64,000 nt of DNA. Source: Dromaius novaehollandiae (taxonomy: Eukaryota; Chordata; Aves; Casuariiformes; Dromaiidae). The notes beneath the pieces were generated by a model. It ran no database searches. It had not been told where the DNA came from and was given only the letters and a program-made list of their open reading frames with translations. The stretch's first letter is position 1. Every line of letters starts with the position of its first letter. This document shows, one piece after another, positions 27,101 to 42,215 of the stretch. The stretch lies in NCBI RefSeq assembly GCF_036370855.1, contig NC_088099.1:137185017-137249016 (forward strand), read 5' to 3'. The position numbers and the translations under genes are program-made.

Positions 27101-30100
27101 ATGTCACATAATTATCAAAAGGCTAGTTAATTATTTCTTGAATGCATCTGTGTCATTACTTAATTTTACTAAAAGGCCACTGTAGCAAGCTAATTTTGCT
27201 ACAGGGCAAATATCATATTTGAATGTATCATTCTTAGAATTCTTTTGTTAGCTTTGCCTTTAAATAGATGCATTACAAATAGTTACTTTTTCTTAACTGA
27301 GTATATTTGAGCATGCATCTGAAATACAGAAACAAACATCTATAATGCCAGTGGAAATATTCAGACAGTACTTACAAACTGATTGAAGGCTCCTTGTGTT
27401 TCACTGTCATTTGCCAGTTATAAGGTATTCTGCCTTCTATGAGATTTTTGACTACGTTTGTCATAAAAATTTGAAGAACTCTGTCAAGTCAGAAATATTA
27501 TCCCTGTTTTCCAACAGAGAAACTAATCCACAAAGAGCTGACTCTTTGGAGGTCAAGAACATTGACAGTGAGCTGAGGACTGATACTAGAGTTTATGTAG
27601 AGAAAATGCTTTATGTAGGGATAATTCTTCGTTGCATATTCCATGTGAATTCATAATGTAGCTATTAAAATTGACCTGAGGAGGAAGAACTGATTGTCGA
27701 GGATTTAAGATTGTTTTAATTTATTGAGGAAAAAAATCCCCAAATTTTATAGTCTTCTACAAAACAAAATTAAAAAAAAGAAAAAAATCTTTTCTTTTCC
27801 TTGAAACATGTTTGCTCTTACAATTTATTTTATTTCAATGTCCAATTTTTTATCTTATGGATAGAAAACAATAATAAATTTTAAACAAGATATGCTTTTG
27901 AAATGAAAAAATTGAAATATCTCATGTTGATGATATTGAAATGTCCTGAAACATCTCATGAAGAATTTGCTTGTCATGGAAAAACACTTATTCTCTACTG
28001 AAAAACAGTTCCATTAAAATTTTATGAACAGCTCTAAAAGTGGCAAATTATGGGCACTTAACAACAACCTCACACCAGGTCACTCTTTCCTCTGCCAAAT
28101 GTCATCATGCTTTAGGAGAAAATACTGTTGAAATCTTGGATGTAATAAATTGGGTTTATATTTGTAGGTAGAGACCTTTTATTTATTATTATTATTATTA
28201 TTTAGATAACTAATATAGCTGGAAAGATACACAGGCTTTCATGCATGGGAACCTGGCTTCAATATTTAAATCGAAGCATCAGATCTCAAGGCTAAATACA
28301 GGTGGGAATAACGTCTTGGAGCTGATTTAAATATATAAGAGGTCATCTCTCACGGAAAAAATGGAGCATAAAGGTGAGGAGAGGGAAGAAACAAAGAATG
28401 GAGTAGTCACTTCTAGGGGAAGAAATAAAATGTTATATAAAATGGCAATATGACTATAATGTGCCATAAAATCTGTATCATACTGAATCTGTAGTCTTCG
28501 GTATTTAGTAAATAACTCTTTTTTGTAGGTTTCCCTTCTGGTTCTTTTAGTGTCTACTCTGAGGTTTAAAAATGCTTGAGTAAGTGACATTGTCAGGGTA
28601 CAAGATACTGTAATTGTTTCAAAAGGTATGTTTCTGTAGTATGAAAATACGCTCATTATAAATTTTTAACAATGACTAAGCTCTATCTTGCATTTCTTAT
28701 GTAACTTTCTATACAATGCTAGATAGCATTATCAGAATTAATATTGATATCATTTATGTTTTTACTTACCAGGAGAAATAGATCAAGTTGATTCTTTTAT
28801 ATAGTGAAATTATCCATTGACTATTCATCAGATGTGTTTGGTTCCCCTAGTAACAACTGGGAAATCTAGCAAATGAGTCCAAGTAAATTCTTTAATCTCA
28901 TTAAAATGTCAGAGTGACAATCAAGGTCCACACCTTTCCTATTGTTATATTTCAGCTGCCACATTCAGTTGCATCTAGACTATATCTTTGCTGCAATGCC
29001 TTTTTGTTTTTTCTTTTCCTCCCAAAAGGGCTCCAGTATTTCAGCTTTTTCTTTAATCTGATAATAGAACTTTTATTCAAGTCCTCATGACTTTAGGCTT
29101 TCTCCTGTTTTCTACCCAGCACAACCTTGTCCTAGAAAATGCTTCTGTGATTCTGAGATTTTGAATTTTCCCTAATGACATTGCCTCATCCTTTTGCAAA
29201 GAGTAGACTTATTTATACATTGCTCGTTTTCAACTATTAAAAACTGCTCCTGCTGGTACTGAATATTCTCACGTAAGTCTGCATACCCTTTGCATCCCCT
29301 CTGGGACATACTGTGCATTTGGAAATATGTTTTACTCATCCAATCTTTACTTTCCTCCGATCCATTTTATTCCACTGGTATTTACTCATGAACATTTCTT
29401 GCATTTTCTTTTCTTCTGAACCATCCCTTGACTGTGATACAATACTACTGAAATAAGTTGAAAGAAGAGTCGTGTTCTCTTTCAAGACCCCTCTTGAAAA
29501 TCTAGCTTTATTGTGATGTTCCTGAAAACTGCCATACAATGTTGTAAATGGATGGCAGGCATCATGACACTTATAATACCTGTTATGTTGTTTATGATAC
29601 AGAAAACTGACTGTAAATCCTGAAGATAATACATATGATAAGAATAAGCTTTCATATCCTCAGATCATTATTCCTTCTCTCTTCCTCTATCCTGCATGTT
29701 TTCCATATCGTTCCATCTTACCATTGTACAGACAGAATCTCTGGGCTATTTCCCTGGATGTTTATACCATGTCAAGTGCCTAAGTTTGGATTAGTGACCA
29801 CTGCTCAAAACACTCACCATTATTTGGTGAGAAAGAGCAGGACAAAATCTTCCCCTGATGTGTTTATATAGAAATCCATCTGAAAGAGTTGTGTAGGAGA
29901 TGAAAGTGCTGTGATTAGATAGCTTTAATGTAACTGTAGGTTAGGATTTTGAAAAAAAAAATGGGGTAAAGCCTTGTTAATTTTTAGTGGTGATAGGACA
30001 TCCAGATTCATTTCTGAAGACCTCATATTCAAAGAAGGTTTGCCACCTTACAAACTGGAAAAAGCTTATTTCAGGAAAGAAAACATAAATCCTATCTTTA

Positions 30101-33100
30101 TTTCAAGTTCTTGCTGGTTTGTGAGCTAATTAGGCTACAGTTTCCAGTACTATGATTTTTTTCTTTCTTTCTATTTAAATATATGTTTTTATCGGGACTT
30201 CATAGAAATTTTGGGTCATTGTGTTCCAGCCTTTCATGCATCATCCTCATAAGAGGATGTTACTTGATTGCAGCACATTAAAATGAGTCTCATTAACCTG
30301 TTTTATGTAGTGGCTGACATTCAGAAGCAGTTTTAAATTTTGAAATTCTGCCAAAACATTCAAGCATGGATGTATAAAGTTGGGTTTCTCCATCTGCAAC
30401 TGAAACTTACAGACTATGTCAGTTCAGTATTATAGGTAAAAAGTTCGACTCACCTCTGATGAATCTGTTGAAGTTTTGACGTCATTAAACAGCGTGAGGC
30501 ACAGCGGGGGGGGTGTTTACTTGTTTTACGCACTGCGTTTCTCTTCTTCACAGCTATCTGAATTCTGCTAAGATCATGAATAGCATAGACATAGATGACT
30601 TTGCTGCACACCCTTCCTTCCCCTTCACTGATTGTTAGCATTTTGAATCTATGAAACCACCTCCTGAAAAATGTCTTCTGCATTCCCACAAGTCCCTATC
30701 AGTCTGAGCTGAACTGTCCTACCCTGTGCTGGTCCTTTTCAATTATGTAGGTTTTCCTTTGGCAAAATGTACATTTAATCTAAAGTTTAAGACCAACTGG
30801 CAAGAATAAAAATTGGAACTGATTACCTGTTGACCTTTCTGAAAGGGAAATGATGAACTGCTGGGGCAGCTCACAGTGCTCTTCCACCTTCCCAGCCATC
30901 CCGCTGCTAATCCCTTCTGGTTTCCAAAGTAGCGATGAGAATATTTTATTTCCAGGAGCATCTGTCTGAGGATGTGAAGTGAATTTGGACAACAGTGCTC
31001 AAAGTAATCACAAGGTGATGAAGAGAGCCTTAAAGCAATTGCAGTGAGTTTGATGTCGCTAGGAAGCCTGTGCTGTTTTCCCCTGTTTCTATTGGTGATA
31101 GTGGGTAGCAGCAGCGGGTAGGGACACTTCAGTTCTAGTTGGAGGATGAAAACGAAGCAGGTATTTAAAGGCGTTATTAGGGAATAAGATTTCAGATGAC
31201 ATTTGAAGGAAAAAGTGGTTGTAATGGATATGTTCCATTTTAGCTAGAAAGCTATTTTAACAAACCTATAAGGTGTTACAATAGAAAGCAAATGTGATCT
31301 TTAATCTAGAGAGTAATGAATGTTAAACAGAAATCCCCATTAATGAACTGCATTTGTCAAAAGCTTGTGTCAAGTTTTCTTCTCCAGCTGATTCCCCCTC
31401 TAGCTGCCTAGCACTATTGCCGCAAATATTTTTTCATGTATATTCTGTAATTCCCTTGCTTGATGACAGTTTATATATATATATAAAATTACTGGGTTAT
31501 CAAAATATAGTGCTTAGCCAGGATAAGTATAGCTTTTTAGAAGACCAATATGGAAACATTTTTGGTTTTTTGAACTTGTTTTTTATCCACTGAAACCAGT
31601 TGCAATACAAAATATGTCATATCACATTTATGCAAAATGTTATAAAGAAAACAGAAAATAGTTAAATTTATCTTTCCCTGTACAGTTCTGGATAAACTCA
31701 AATAAGTTTTTTTTATTAGTACCTATCATAAATTCCTTAACCGATGCCTCATTTTTAAATGACTGAATAAACAAAAAACGTGGTAAAGGTACACTGCACC
31801 CAATTATGAAAAGAAAATGCTATCCAGATTGCTTACTTCACCAGTCTAACAATCAATAATGTCATTAATATCCTCAGCATAAACAAACTTAGGAATTAAT
31901 TGAAGAGAGCTTTTAATAAGTGTGTTTTGTCTATTTTGCTAAAAAGTGACCACATTTGCAATTCTAACAGTACAGACCATTAACAGCAGACTGTGAATAT
32001 GCTTGTACTGTGCTGTAGCAATAGCTTTACAATGAAATAGCACTTAAAAATAAATGTTTCTGGGTAAATGTTATTTTCTTAGTATTATCTAGAGTAAAAA
32101 CAGCCCGCAAGTATAATCCCTGTTCTTTGCACTGTGGGGCAATTTTAACTCCGCTACATTTCAAATGCTTTTCTTTTTCCTTTTAAAAAAAATAAGTAGA
32201 GAGAACAGGACTTAAAAAAAAAAAAAATTCTTGGACCACTTCTGTAACTGTAGGTTTTTAAACAAAAAGCTAGTTTATAGTCCTTCCTGAAATTGTTTCT
32301 GTTCTCCTGCTAACCAGTGAAACTCTAGATGAATCTCTCTTCATTCTTTTTTATCACACCTTTTGGTGACTTGCCAGTGCTGCTGATGACATCTTTAGGG
32401 AGGAAGGAGAATGGTTAATGTCTCTAGGGTACAACAGGGATGAAGCAAGATAAGGATACTAAATTTAGTGGATTCACCACATTTCTCTGAGTGTCAAACT
32501 AAATTCTGAAAACCAAATACTTATCATTATTATCACAATAATGACTGCCTCAAAAGCTCCATTTTTTCCTGGTATAAATTCCTGATTATTATTAATTTAA
32601 TTGGCAAGAGCACGTGTAGGATTTAACTGAGTTCCAGGGTCAAATCTGATAGGTGCTGCACAAGCATAAGAAATCTTGTTCTGAAAAGCTTGCAGTGAAA
32701 GATGAGTGATATTACAGAATGAAGACAGATACAGTCAGATATAGCAGAAGCATGCACAGTGCTTGTAAAAGATACTTTGTTTTAAAGAAAATCTTGTTTT
32801 TCTTTCAGGAACAGTGTTTTAAGGAAGTATTTTTTTTTTTTAACCCCTAAAACTAGAATTCCGAAAGAATAAAAAGGGGGGGAGAGGAATAAAGTCAGTG
32901 TTACTATTTTTTTCCGGTGATCAGAGCAGGAGACTGGAAAATGGATGCTGTGGATTTTAGGGCTTATGGCTCAAGAGTACTACACAAGTCATGTAAATCC
33001 CTGAAACTCAGTTTTTTATTTATGAAATTGCTATAATGTGACCTACCCTCAAATGACAGATTGATTAATGCTGATAAGATGTCTTCATATGTTCAGCTGA

Positions 33101-36100
33101 GGCATTGAGTATTTTCATTATTCTCCTGTTGATGACTAGCATATTAAGACTCATACAGGTACTATGTAATAATTGTGATTTTGTTTCCCCCCCTCAAACA
33201 GAGTGTAGCTGTATTCATAAAAGAAATCCACAGGGAAACAATTTAGTAACTATCAGCAGTTCCTTGATCAAAAATATCTGCTTCTCATTATGCAGAGAAA
33301 AATTAAGACAGCAAGCAGAGTAACCAGAAACAACTTATTGAAGCCAATGTTAATTAAAAGCAATCTCAAGTTTCCTCTGAATTTTATCCAGCTGTGCCCT
33401 GTTTCAAGGCAAACAAAAAAAACCCAAAAAGGTACCCAGCAGACCAACTCACAATGTTGCTCTAAATTAAGAGGAATGTTGTGGGTTGGTTTGCTGGGTA
33501 CAATTTCTTGATGAAAGATATACTCGGTTTAAGTATAATTAACAAGCTTTTGGGCTGAGTCTGAAGTTATGAGTTATATCTAATTTTAAAATATTAATTT
33601 AGAGATGAGGGCCAATATCGATAGGAAATCATAACTTTAAATAAACACAAGCTAATCACCAAGCTGCACACAATGCAACAGTATATAAGCTTAAGGAAGA
33701 TGATGTCAGACCTGAACAGGGTCAGGAGCTGCTGCAGGGATGCGCAGCTCTGACACACGAGCCATGAATGGGTGCTACAGACCAACACTGGGCCTCAGCA
33801 GCCTGCTCCATCCCTCCTGCCGTAACACCGCTCGCTTGCTGCCTTATGCAGTGTACTCCATGCCCAATGCTCTTTGGGGACTGGCGCTGTGTTTCTGGCT
33901 TCACAGACATGGCTAAATACTTTTAACCTAAGTCACATAACCAAATTTCCAGAGGAAAAAGAGAAAACAAAAAATTGAATCTTTTTCAAGGTTTTTACAA
34001 CTCTAGCATTGCACTGCAAGCAAAACCTTACTGAAATAAATACCTTTATTGGTAAACTAGGTCTCCTATCTGTCTTATTTCATCAAAATCATCTAAATCC
34101 GAGGTACAAGTTTTAACAATATAGTCCGTATTTAACTGTGTTAAATACGGTTGTAATGTGGAAGTCTATAATGTTATGGTAAAAATTAATTAGTATTTAC
34201 AAAAAGAAATAGAATATGATTTTATTGGTTTGTATGATCTGTAATTGTAATAATGTATGGTATGTAATTTGAAAAAAAGCCTCATTTCAGTGAACAGAAA
34301 TTGAATAAAAGGAAGGAAAACCCTGCCAAAGACTGAAGCCAACAAAATGCTTTCAAATCGGTGCTGCTGCATGCGCGTTTCTCTTCTTCCCACCCCTTCT
34401 TGACCCAAAATAATAACACTAGGGGGTCCTTCTGTTGTCTTTCAGGAAACTAAGATCTGTGTGGCATCCTTTTTTTTCTGAAAGTCTCATGAGTTGTGAA
34501 CCTGAAAATGCAAGAATCAACTAGAGACTGAAGTTGTTAGACAGCTGTGGAAATTACATTGAACTGTGAAGTGTGGACATAGATTATCTATTGGAAAGCT
34601 TTCTGGAAATTTTACTTTGAATATTTCCTCTCTTCTGTCTGGTGCTTGTTTACTTCAATACCTCCAAGCTTTTTTCCTCATCACTTCTGAACTGTTGAGT
34701 CTTCTCCTTCCCCTTGTTTTTCCAACCAGTTTATACCCTTCTACTGCAGCCCCACTTAAAAAAAGTACAAGCAACCAAAAGAAGGGAGGAAAAAGAAAAC
34801 CATTAGTATGCATGTATCCATTGCCCTCATGACATATAACATTTTTCTCAACTGCCTGGTTCATACAATCCTGTCATGAGTTGTTAGGGCTGATATTACC
34901 TTTTTACACATTGCCTACTGTACTGAGGTCTGTTTTTGGCTAGTCACTGCTATAATAAACAGAATGCATAATATCAGCTCTAGCTGAGTGCTCTTCTGAG
35001 GGAGAAAATATCGCACTTGATATTTAGAAGTGTGAAGCAAATTGTTGGATAGTTTAGAATTTCTAAGGAAGGAAAAATATCCGTTTTGCTCATATTCCTC
35101 TTTTCACATCTTTGTAAGTTTTGCTGTGTTTAGTTTCATAAAATCACTTTTCAAATACTGCTTATCCTGGTCTTTAGACCTGGTGTACCCACAGTCCTAC
35201 ATGTTTTCTGTCTATGGCACAGAGTGTATTTAGATGCTGCTGATTTTCAACTGGGGGATGTTTACTGCATGTAGGAAGGTAATGCTATTTTCTTCTTTGG
35301 TTTCTGCGAGCCAGCCTGTTAGTTACTGACAGTCTTTATTGAATCAGTATGTGGCTTAATTCCAGAAATGAATTATAATGTAACATCATAGTTATGGGCT
35401 CAGAGAAAACAATGTCAGTGCGTTGACAGCTGTCATCAAAGCTGTTTCTAGTTCTTGCAAGAGGTAGAAATCCCTAGGTGGCAATCAAAGGTTTCATGAA
35501 GAGGGATTTACAGCCTGGATTCATCATGGGCTCCAGCCAAAGTACACTAGGTAACAAACTCAAAAGCTCAAAAGCTACTACAAGTGAATGCTTTCTTGGT
35601 TAAGAATCTGACTTATTAGCACTTCAGCTGGCTAATTTAAGACATCGCTTCTCCTGAACAACCTAGACCAATCCCCAGAAGTCCAGAAAATACTATATTA
35701 CATATAAAATCTGCTTAAACGTAATGCACTTGATATTTTTCATGCAGGATATTGGCTTAGGAATAGCTCTCTAGCCATGTACTCTTCATTCCAGTTATAG
35801 GATTATAATGGGTAAAGAGATCAAGCATGCTAGTTCCTATTTGTTAAATTGCCAAAGCAAGTTGGACATATGGTCAGTGTTTTTAGAAAGGGGTAGCTCT
35901 CTTTTTACATGTTGAATAACCTTTCTGGAGAAAAGAGATAACTCTTCTTGCTATGTAGCAGAAACATGATTGTTAGCCAGAAATCTGTAACAATGTCAGA
36001 TGAGCCATTGCAGTTTAGGATGACCCAGTCTGACAGCTGTAACTACATTTATGCATAGGAAGAGCTTCCTGGTGTGCTGCAGAGCAACATTAAGATTATG

Positions 36101-39100
36101 AATGTAGTTTTACCTGTGTGTAAATTATGGTACATTATAGTACTGGGGCCTGCTGGTAGTATAGGGTGACAATTGCACAATGCTCAGGTTTGCTTGGCCT
36201 AGTGCAGGATATTTACTGCTGTGGAGGAGCACTTGTGGTTCCTGCTGAGACCTCTGTGGGGGTATGATCACTACTTTGTGGATCAAAACCCTGGGACTCC
36301 TCAATGAAGGCATTCTTGGAGAGTTGTAAAGTACTGTACATGCTGCCAGGTAACTCTGATCTGCTCTACTTGGGTTGCAATAGCTCCAGTTGATGGATTA
36401 AGTTGATGGTGACATGCGAAAGCCCATTTCTGTCCCCCCCCTGCAGTGGCAAAGTGCTAGAGCTCAGTAGAAATGCTGCATGTGCAGGCTCTACACACAT
36501 GAAGCTGCACACAAGTAGGAAAGGAAAAGGGAGCAGTGCTGTTCGAACTGCTTTATGCCCACTGTACTCTTGTGAAGTCCTCCATTGGTAAAACTCATCC
36601 CATGCTTAGACAGGTCTTTTGGAAAATGGAAAGGCATGAGGGAAGGGAGATGCCCTATTCCCATTCAGAGCTCCCTAAAACCTACCTGCTATCCTGACTA
36701 AAGGTTTATACATTGTTTTACCTGGTGCTACTCTTTAAAAATATCTATATCTTGAATAATTTGAATGGCTTTTTTGACAATTATTGTTTCAGCTGGACAA
36801 CTGAGAGGAGGAGGCTGGACTTCTCTTCCTACTTACGTCCTTCTGTAGGTTGCCTCTCTCTTCTATAGCATGCTTCCCCCTCCATGGTTCAGCCACCCAA
36901 ACATAGAACGTTTGTGCCTTTATAGTGTTTTATATAACTAAATTAAAACTGATTTAGGCCATATATTTGTCTAGTATATATTATCCTGGATCATCCAAAA
37001 CGATATATATAATTTTTTTTATTGTCATTTGTCGTTATAAAGAGTTACTGCATGCTGCTGAAGGAGGAGTTTTCCCCTTCCACTCTTTTGCAGAGTTTTA
37101 AGGATGCTCCCCTTAGCAAAGGTTTCCAAACTCTTTCAGCTGCTGCTGTTGGTTTAGTCAGCAGTGTCCTTGAATTTCAGTAAGTTACAAGATCTTTTAA
37201 AATATTGTAATGCAAATGTTTTGAAGAATGTCCACACATTTTTTGTGCTGCTTTGAAAGTAGACCAGAAGTTAACGCTGTGCAGGTGTTGGCCAAACAAA
37301 TCCTATTGTTTTCTCTTTGTTCCTCTCATTGTAATGTGTTTAGCAATTAAGTGGAGTCCTGCTTATTTATGGGTAAATGTTTATATAATACAGTAGATAT
37401 TTTCATGGTGGCAGAAGTATTATAAAAGTTTCTGTGACAGGCAAGAGCAGAAATACTGGAATATTTTAAAAGAAATATGCCAACAAATATACACTTTTTA
37501 TTAGTGATTTTAAGCATACCTTCAGTACCTTCAGCCATACTGTTTAAAACCTGTTCCTCTTTATTTTACTGTTACCTGAATATTGGGAACATCATATCTT
37601 CTGTCTCATACTACAGGAGCCTATTTTAAATTGTGGACTTCAAAATACTTTCTGGTATCTTGTTCCGAGGGAAGCCCAACTTGCTGACTCACATGGATGC
37701 AGGGGCTGCTGTAGTCTCCTTACAGCCGTAGCTCCCTTGGAACCATCAGGAAATCAGCCGTGGCCTGATCATGCCATATGATCAGGTTCTTCCAATATTT
37801 CTTTACATTTAAGAAAACAAAAACTACTGCACTGGCAAAAGATAGGCTTGACCAGTGTTATGCATCTTGACTTTCTGTTTTTCTTTTTTTTTTTGAAGTC
37901 TAAATCATTGTGTAAGTAGGTGTTGATTTAAGAATTTCATTACCAGAATAAGAAGTTTGTCAGCCACTTTTTCTGCTGAGTTACAGACAGTAATGGCTGA
38001 TAGACATCAGCTTCGCCTCTTCCCTAGCAGTAGGTTTTCAGACTGGTGCTCTGAAGAGCAGGGAAAAGGAAAAGGGACAAAATACTTTGTTTACAGAAAT
38101 GTAGCTGTAGTGAGTAGGGTGCTCACTTAAAGTGATTGAAACCCTACTGCATTTTCATTATGCAGAGGGGGTAAAAAATAGAAGAATCAATGTTCAGAAA
38201 ATGTCAGCTACTGTCTGTGTGAGGTTAGGAAGTCACTTCACTTAGGGAGAATTTATTCACTACTGCTCGCTAGAAGGTTTCTTGACTCTCTTTCCCAATG
38301 TCTGGCACTATCTGTTGTCTAAAACAGGATACCAAACTGATGAGCTACTGCTCTGACCAGCTAAAGTGACTTTGATGCTGTTTGGCAGGATCTGAGCAGT
38401 CCCCCTCAGTCCATGAGCTGATTCATCGAGGACGTTCCCTTGAGCAGCGTAAGCAGGACTTCAGCCTGTGGCTTACAGATTACCTAGGTTTACTGAGTAC
38501 GAATATGCGCCACCCGACTAAGAGCCTTTGAAAACATATTTGCTGAAGTCATGGTATTGGGATTATGGTATCTGTCTAAAAGATACAGTTGTAACAATTT
38601 TATTAAGAGATCGAAATAACTTCAAGTTTTTATCGTCTATGGCAAAAGATACAAGAAAGAATAGAATTTACTTTGAAAATTACAATTTATACCAGAACTA
38701 CTTCTAAATTTTAATTGAAAAATGAAGGTTTCTCAAACCTTTTATCATAAATTCAATTATGTTCAAATTAATTTAGTTTCAGGTGAGAGGTGATTACCAG
38801 AGATGTTTAATTTAAAGTCGCCCTATTTTTGTGAGCTTTTATGACAGATTAAGGTGACTAGACTTCTCAGTTTTATCAAAGGATTTTTAAAATACTTACT
38901 ACTTTATTAGTTTATCAGGACATTAAAAAGTTGATTAAAATTTCTGCTTTGAAAGCTTATTTCCCAAACCACTTTCTCTGCCCCTGCTTTCATATCCATT
39001 GAAACATGCTCCAAGCAGCAATTCTTCTGCCACTTTAAAGTATTGTAGGCCAAAACAGAAGAAGATACACCAGCTAGAGAGGCATGGGTATGACATCCTC

Positions 39101-42100
39101 CATTTAAAAAAAATCTTTTTCAAAAATGAACGACAACATCACTCTGAGTATGGCTCTGAGTAGTTTTCTGACTTTCTAGTCCATGATCAACCATTAACAT
39201 ATAATGAAATTCCTGTTGAGCCAGTGAACATTTTCTGCAACCTGTCAATGGTAGGATATGACCCTAATCCATAACTTTCACGGGTTGGTGCAAATTGCAC
39301 TGATGATGATAACTGAAGTCAACAACAAACCATGCTGTTGAAAATTACATAGTAGTGCAGGTGTGGGGATGATTTTAAATAGTTCCCACCATGCTCTTAC
39401 TAATTTTTTGCATCCAAATTACAGGCTAGGTTGCCAGCATTCTCCAGCAATTATTGTACTAAAACTTGTGTGGTTTATGTAAACAAAAGGGACACACTTT
39501 ATGTGCAAAGCTAATAATTTGTTAGTCTACTTAAAATCTAATCAATGGATTATTCTTAATCCATTTAAAATGATACTAAGGCTCATAGTTCAAATTATTA
39601 AGTTATTTGGCTCCATAATAAATCAGTTTTAAGAACAGATACTTATTTACCTAGCTCTTTTGCTATGTTTTAAGGTCACACTGACCACCCCTTCTCCCCC
39701 CCTGAAAAAAAATCACTAAACCAGAGTATGTCTATGAAGATTGTTTTCAGTATTGAATTTACTGATAGTGGCTAGCAGCTATGCAGACTTTGTAAGTGCT
39801 CTAAAAGCTCCAGAAGAAAAGTTATGTAGCACTAAGTCATGAGTGTATATTTGTTTGCCATATTTTTAAAAAATGTATGGGATAAAAAATAGGAAGCAAT
39901 GAACAGATAGATAGAAAAAACATCTAATTGAGGATTAATACAGAAATTTCACTTTAAGAGCATCAGCTTTGACCCAAGAAATTATTCTTTCACTAGTAGT
40001 CATCAATATATGAAAATACTATGAAGGTCTTCTAAAGAAGAGTGGTGGTATTGAGCATGAGGTTATGTCAGTAAGCAGCAATCGTTGAAGACCGAAATAA
40101 CATAAATCAAGAGGCAGGATTCAGAGCGGACTTACAAACCATCTTCTTGTCCTTGAAGGTCAATATTCAAGATATATTAGATGACACACAGAGTTTATTT
40201 ACATATTTCTTTCTTGGAGAATTGGATGACTTTTTTTTTTCCCTCTCTCTCTGGTTGCCATGGGCTTAGGGGCAAAGGATTGTTTTGGGACAGCCATACA
40301 TATATAGCTTTTCCGATAACCTACAAATCTTTAGAGCAAAGTATTTCTTCCTTTAGCTCCAAATTCCTCCTAATTTCTGAACACAAAGGAGGTAACAAAG
40401 GTATTTTTGCCTATTGCTTCCATTAGAAAGAAGCTTACGTTTTGATACTTGCGAGAGAGTTTCTACACCTCCTGTGTCTTTATATGTGACGTAGAAAATG
40501 CTTTATTCTTCCTTCTTTGCTTTTAAGGTGCTTACTCAGTCAGTCAAGCTGCAGTGCTACAAATATTATAGTATTCATACAGTTTGGAGCTCATACGTTT
40601 CCATGGTTTGAACAGATTTAGGGTTTCTTAGCGAAGATATATTGTACTAATAGGAACACATGGTGAACTTGTATCTGTGTCACTGGTGAGCAAAACACGA
40701 TATCCTGGGAGCATGCAGTGGCCACACATTCCTCAGACAAACAGAATGGGTTGGTTGGTAACACCTGCATTATAAAAATAGTATAAACATTTCTTTGAAA
40801 AGGCCTCTTTGTAAAAGACCACACTACTTGCCCTGTAAGAGAGAATAAAGAAACTCTATTTTCCTTTCAGGCCATACATTCAATGTTATTCTCAAGAATA
40901 TTTATTATTAACCTGCCTAAAATATCTACAGCTATTTGATTAATAGGTATTTCTCATTTAAGAATGTCTTTTAAAATACATGGATATAGTAAACAAGGCT
41001 GTTAAAAATAACTAATGAAAATGGCTTGTTATGATTAAGTATTCATCTTTTATATTCAAGGAAACTATGAATATGTCTATAATGCAAAATATGTAAAATA
41101 AGTTTTGTATTTATTCCTGGGCTTTAAATTGTTATCAAGTATGCTTTTAAATACATAGTTTTAGTAATGATGATGTTGACAGAGCAATGGCTATTACTTC
41201 AGAAACTTCTATACTTTTGGAACATAATTCAGTTAGAAAGCTTTTGGTGGGGAGGAAAAGTACCTTACACTGAAAAAATGCAGCACGTTCCACATGGCTC
41301 ATTTAGGGAATTTACACTGCTATATCACAGTTGGACCATATTTCCCAACAAGGATGCCATTTCTGAAAAAGCTATTAACTAATGGTTAGGTGCCTTGTAC
41401 TGCCCATTTGCAAAGTGGCAGAGCAAGTGTAAAACAAGAATTGTTAAAAACCTGTTCAAGCCTTAATGCAACTACAAGCATATTCTAATTTAGCTTCACA
41501 GATATTATTCCTTATGAGGAACGTTTGTAAGTTTTGTTTGTTTTCCAGTAATGGTCACACTGACTCAGTCAACAAAGAAACAAAGATATTTGCCTTGGGC
41601 AAAACAAACATGAACAAAACTCTTAACAAGTAAACAAATCTTCTTGTCTATCATCTCAGACCAAGTGTAATGAGTATAAAATAATGAATAGGATGATTTT
41701 ATAAACAACAAGATGCAGTCATATGCTACACCCGGGGATTTTTAGCAATAGCTGTAAGTAGAGGGTATCATACAGCTGTATGACAATGCCTCCTGTAAGT
41801 CATTATCCCTTTTTTTGTTAGGGATTTATGGTACTCTACAGCTCTTATTCTAGCTGATACAACTAGGGGCAACAATACCTCAGTTCCATATCTTTGTCAC
41901 TTCTTCAAAAGAGAGGAAAAAGTGACTATTCTGTAATTAAACCTGATGCAGGCACACCAGAAAGTTATAGTTCTTGTGTATCCTATTACTGTTGGAGCTG
42001 AGGAAATGAATTCTTGTCTTCAACATTAAATATATATTATAAAAAATCAAAATAAAGCAAGAAAATAAGTATGTTTCTTCGTTGACTTCACCTGGAGACA
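24176..42100. other. Non-coding AT-rich DNA, probable intron or 5' flank of the PXDNL pseudogene
   Basis: About 18 kb with no exon I can assign. Open frames are short and unlike known proteins. Peroxidasin LRR exons are about 72 bp each and, if decayed, could easily be missed by eye, so their absence is not proven. Small simple repeats occur at 28177-28203 (ATT), 31470-31487 (AT), 32215-32228 (A run) and 32828-32841 (T run). A GC-richer patch lies at 33720-33910, with no identification. Confidence 0.5.
28171..28310 (+). repeat. Old interspersed repeat, copy 2 (related to 2411-2490)
   Basis: It shares AGCTGG, GCTTTCATG and ACCT blocks in the same order with the copy at 2411-2490, and extends to a CTAAATACAGGTGGGAATA stretch that resembles the downstream part of the same amniote family as I remember it. 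An (ATT)n run at 28177-28203 has expanded in its left part. The family name is not assigned. Confidence 0.5.
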
Positions 42101-42215
42101 GCAAGGAACATAAGGTTACCTAATCAGTTGCTCCCAATATCCATCTAGCCATGAACATCTTCTCTCAGACAGTGACTGGCAATGGGTGCCTACGGAACAG
42201 TATGGGTACAGGCAA
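42101..42215 (+). repeat. Ancient amniote interspersed repeat fragment
   Basis: The sequence contains GGAACATAAG, a TCCATCTAGCC block, a CAGACAGTGACTGGCAATG block and a terminal ACAGGCAA, in the order and spacing of an old repeat common in turtle, crocodile and bird genomes (AGGAACATAAGA ... TCCATCTAGCC ... ACAGTGGCCAATG ... ACAGGCAA). This explains most of the 68-codon frame starting at 42151, which is therefore not a gene. It ends about 275 bp before the first identified pseudogene exon. Confidence 0.5.

Noticed and set aside
28327..28656. 109-codon minus-strand frame
   Set aside because: No domain, no start context or neighbouring exons, AT-rich composition; a chance frame.
39180..39290. 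Possible first half of Ig1 (NEIPVEPVNIFCN after a CTTTCTAG acceptor)
   Set aside because: Position is plausible and EIPVEPVNIFC loosely resembles EVPSGNTVYFTC, but spacing after the Cys is wrong, a stop follows, and no CRAEGNPKPE-like block is present. Too weak to annotate.
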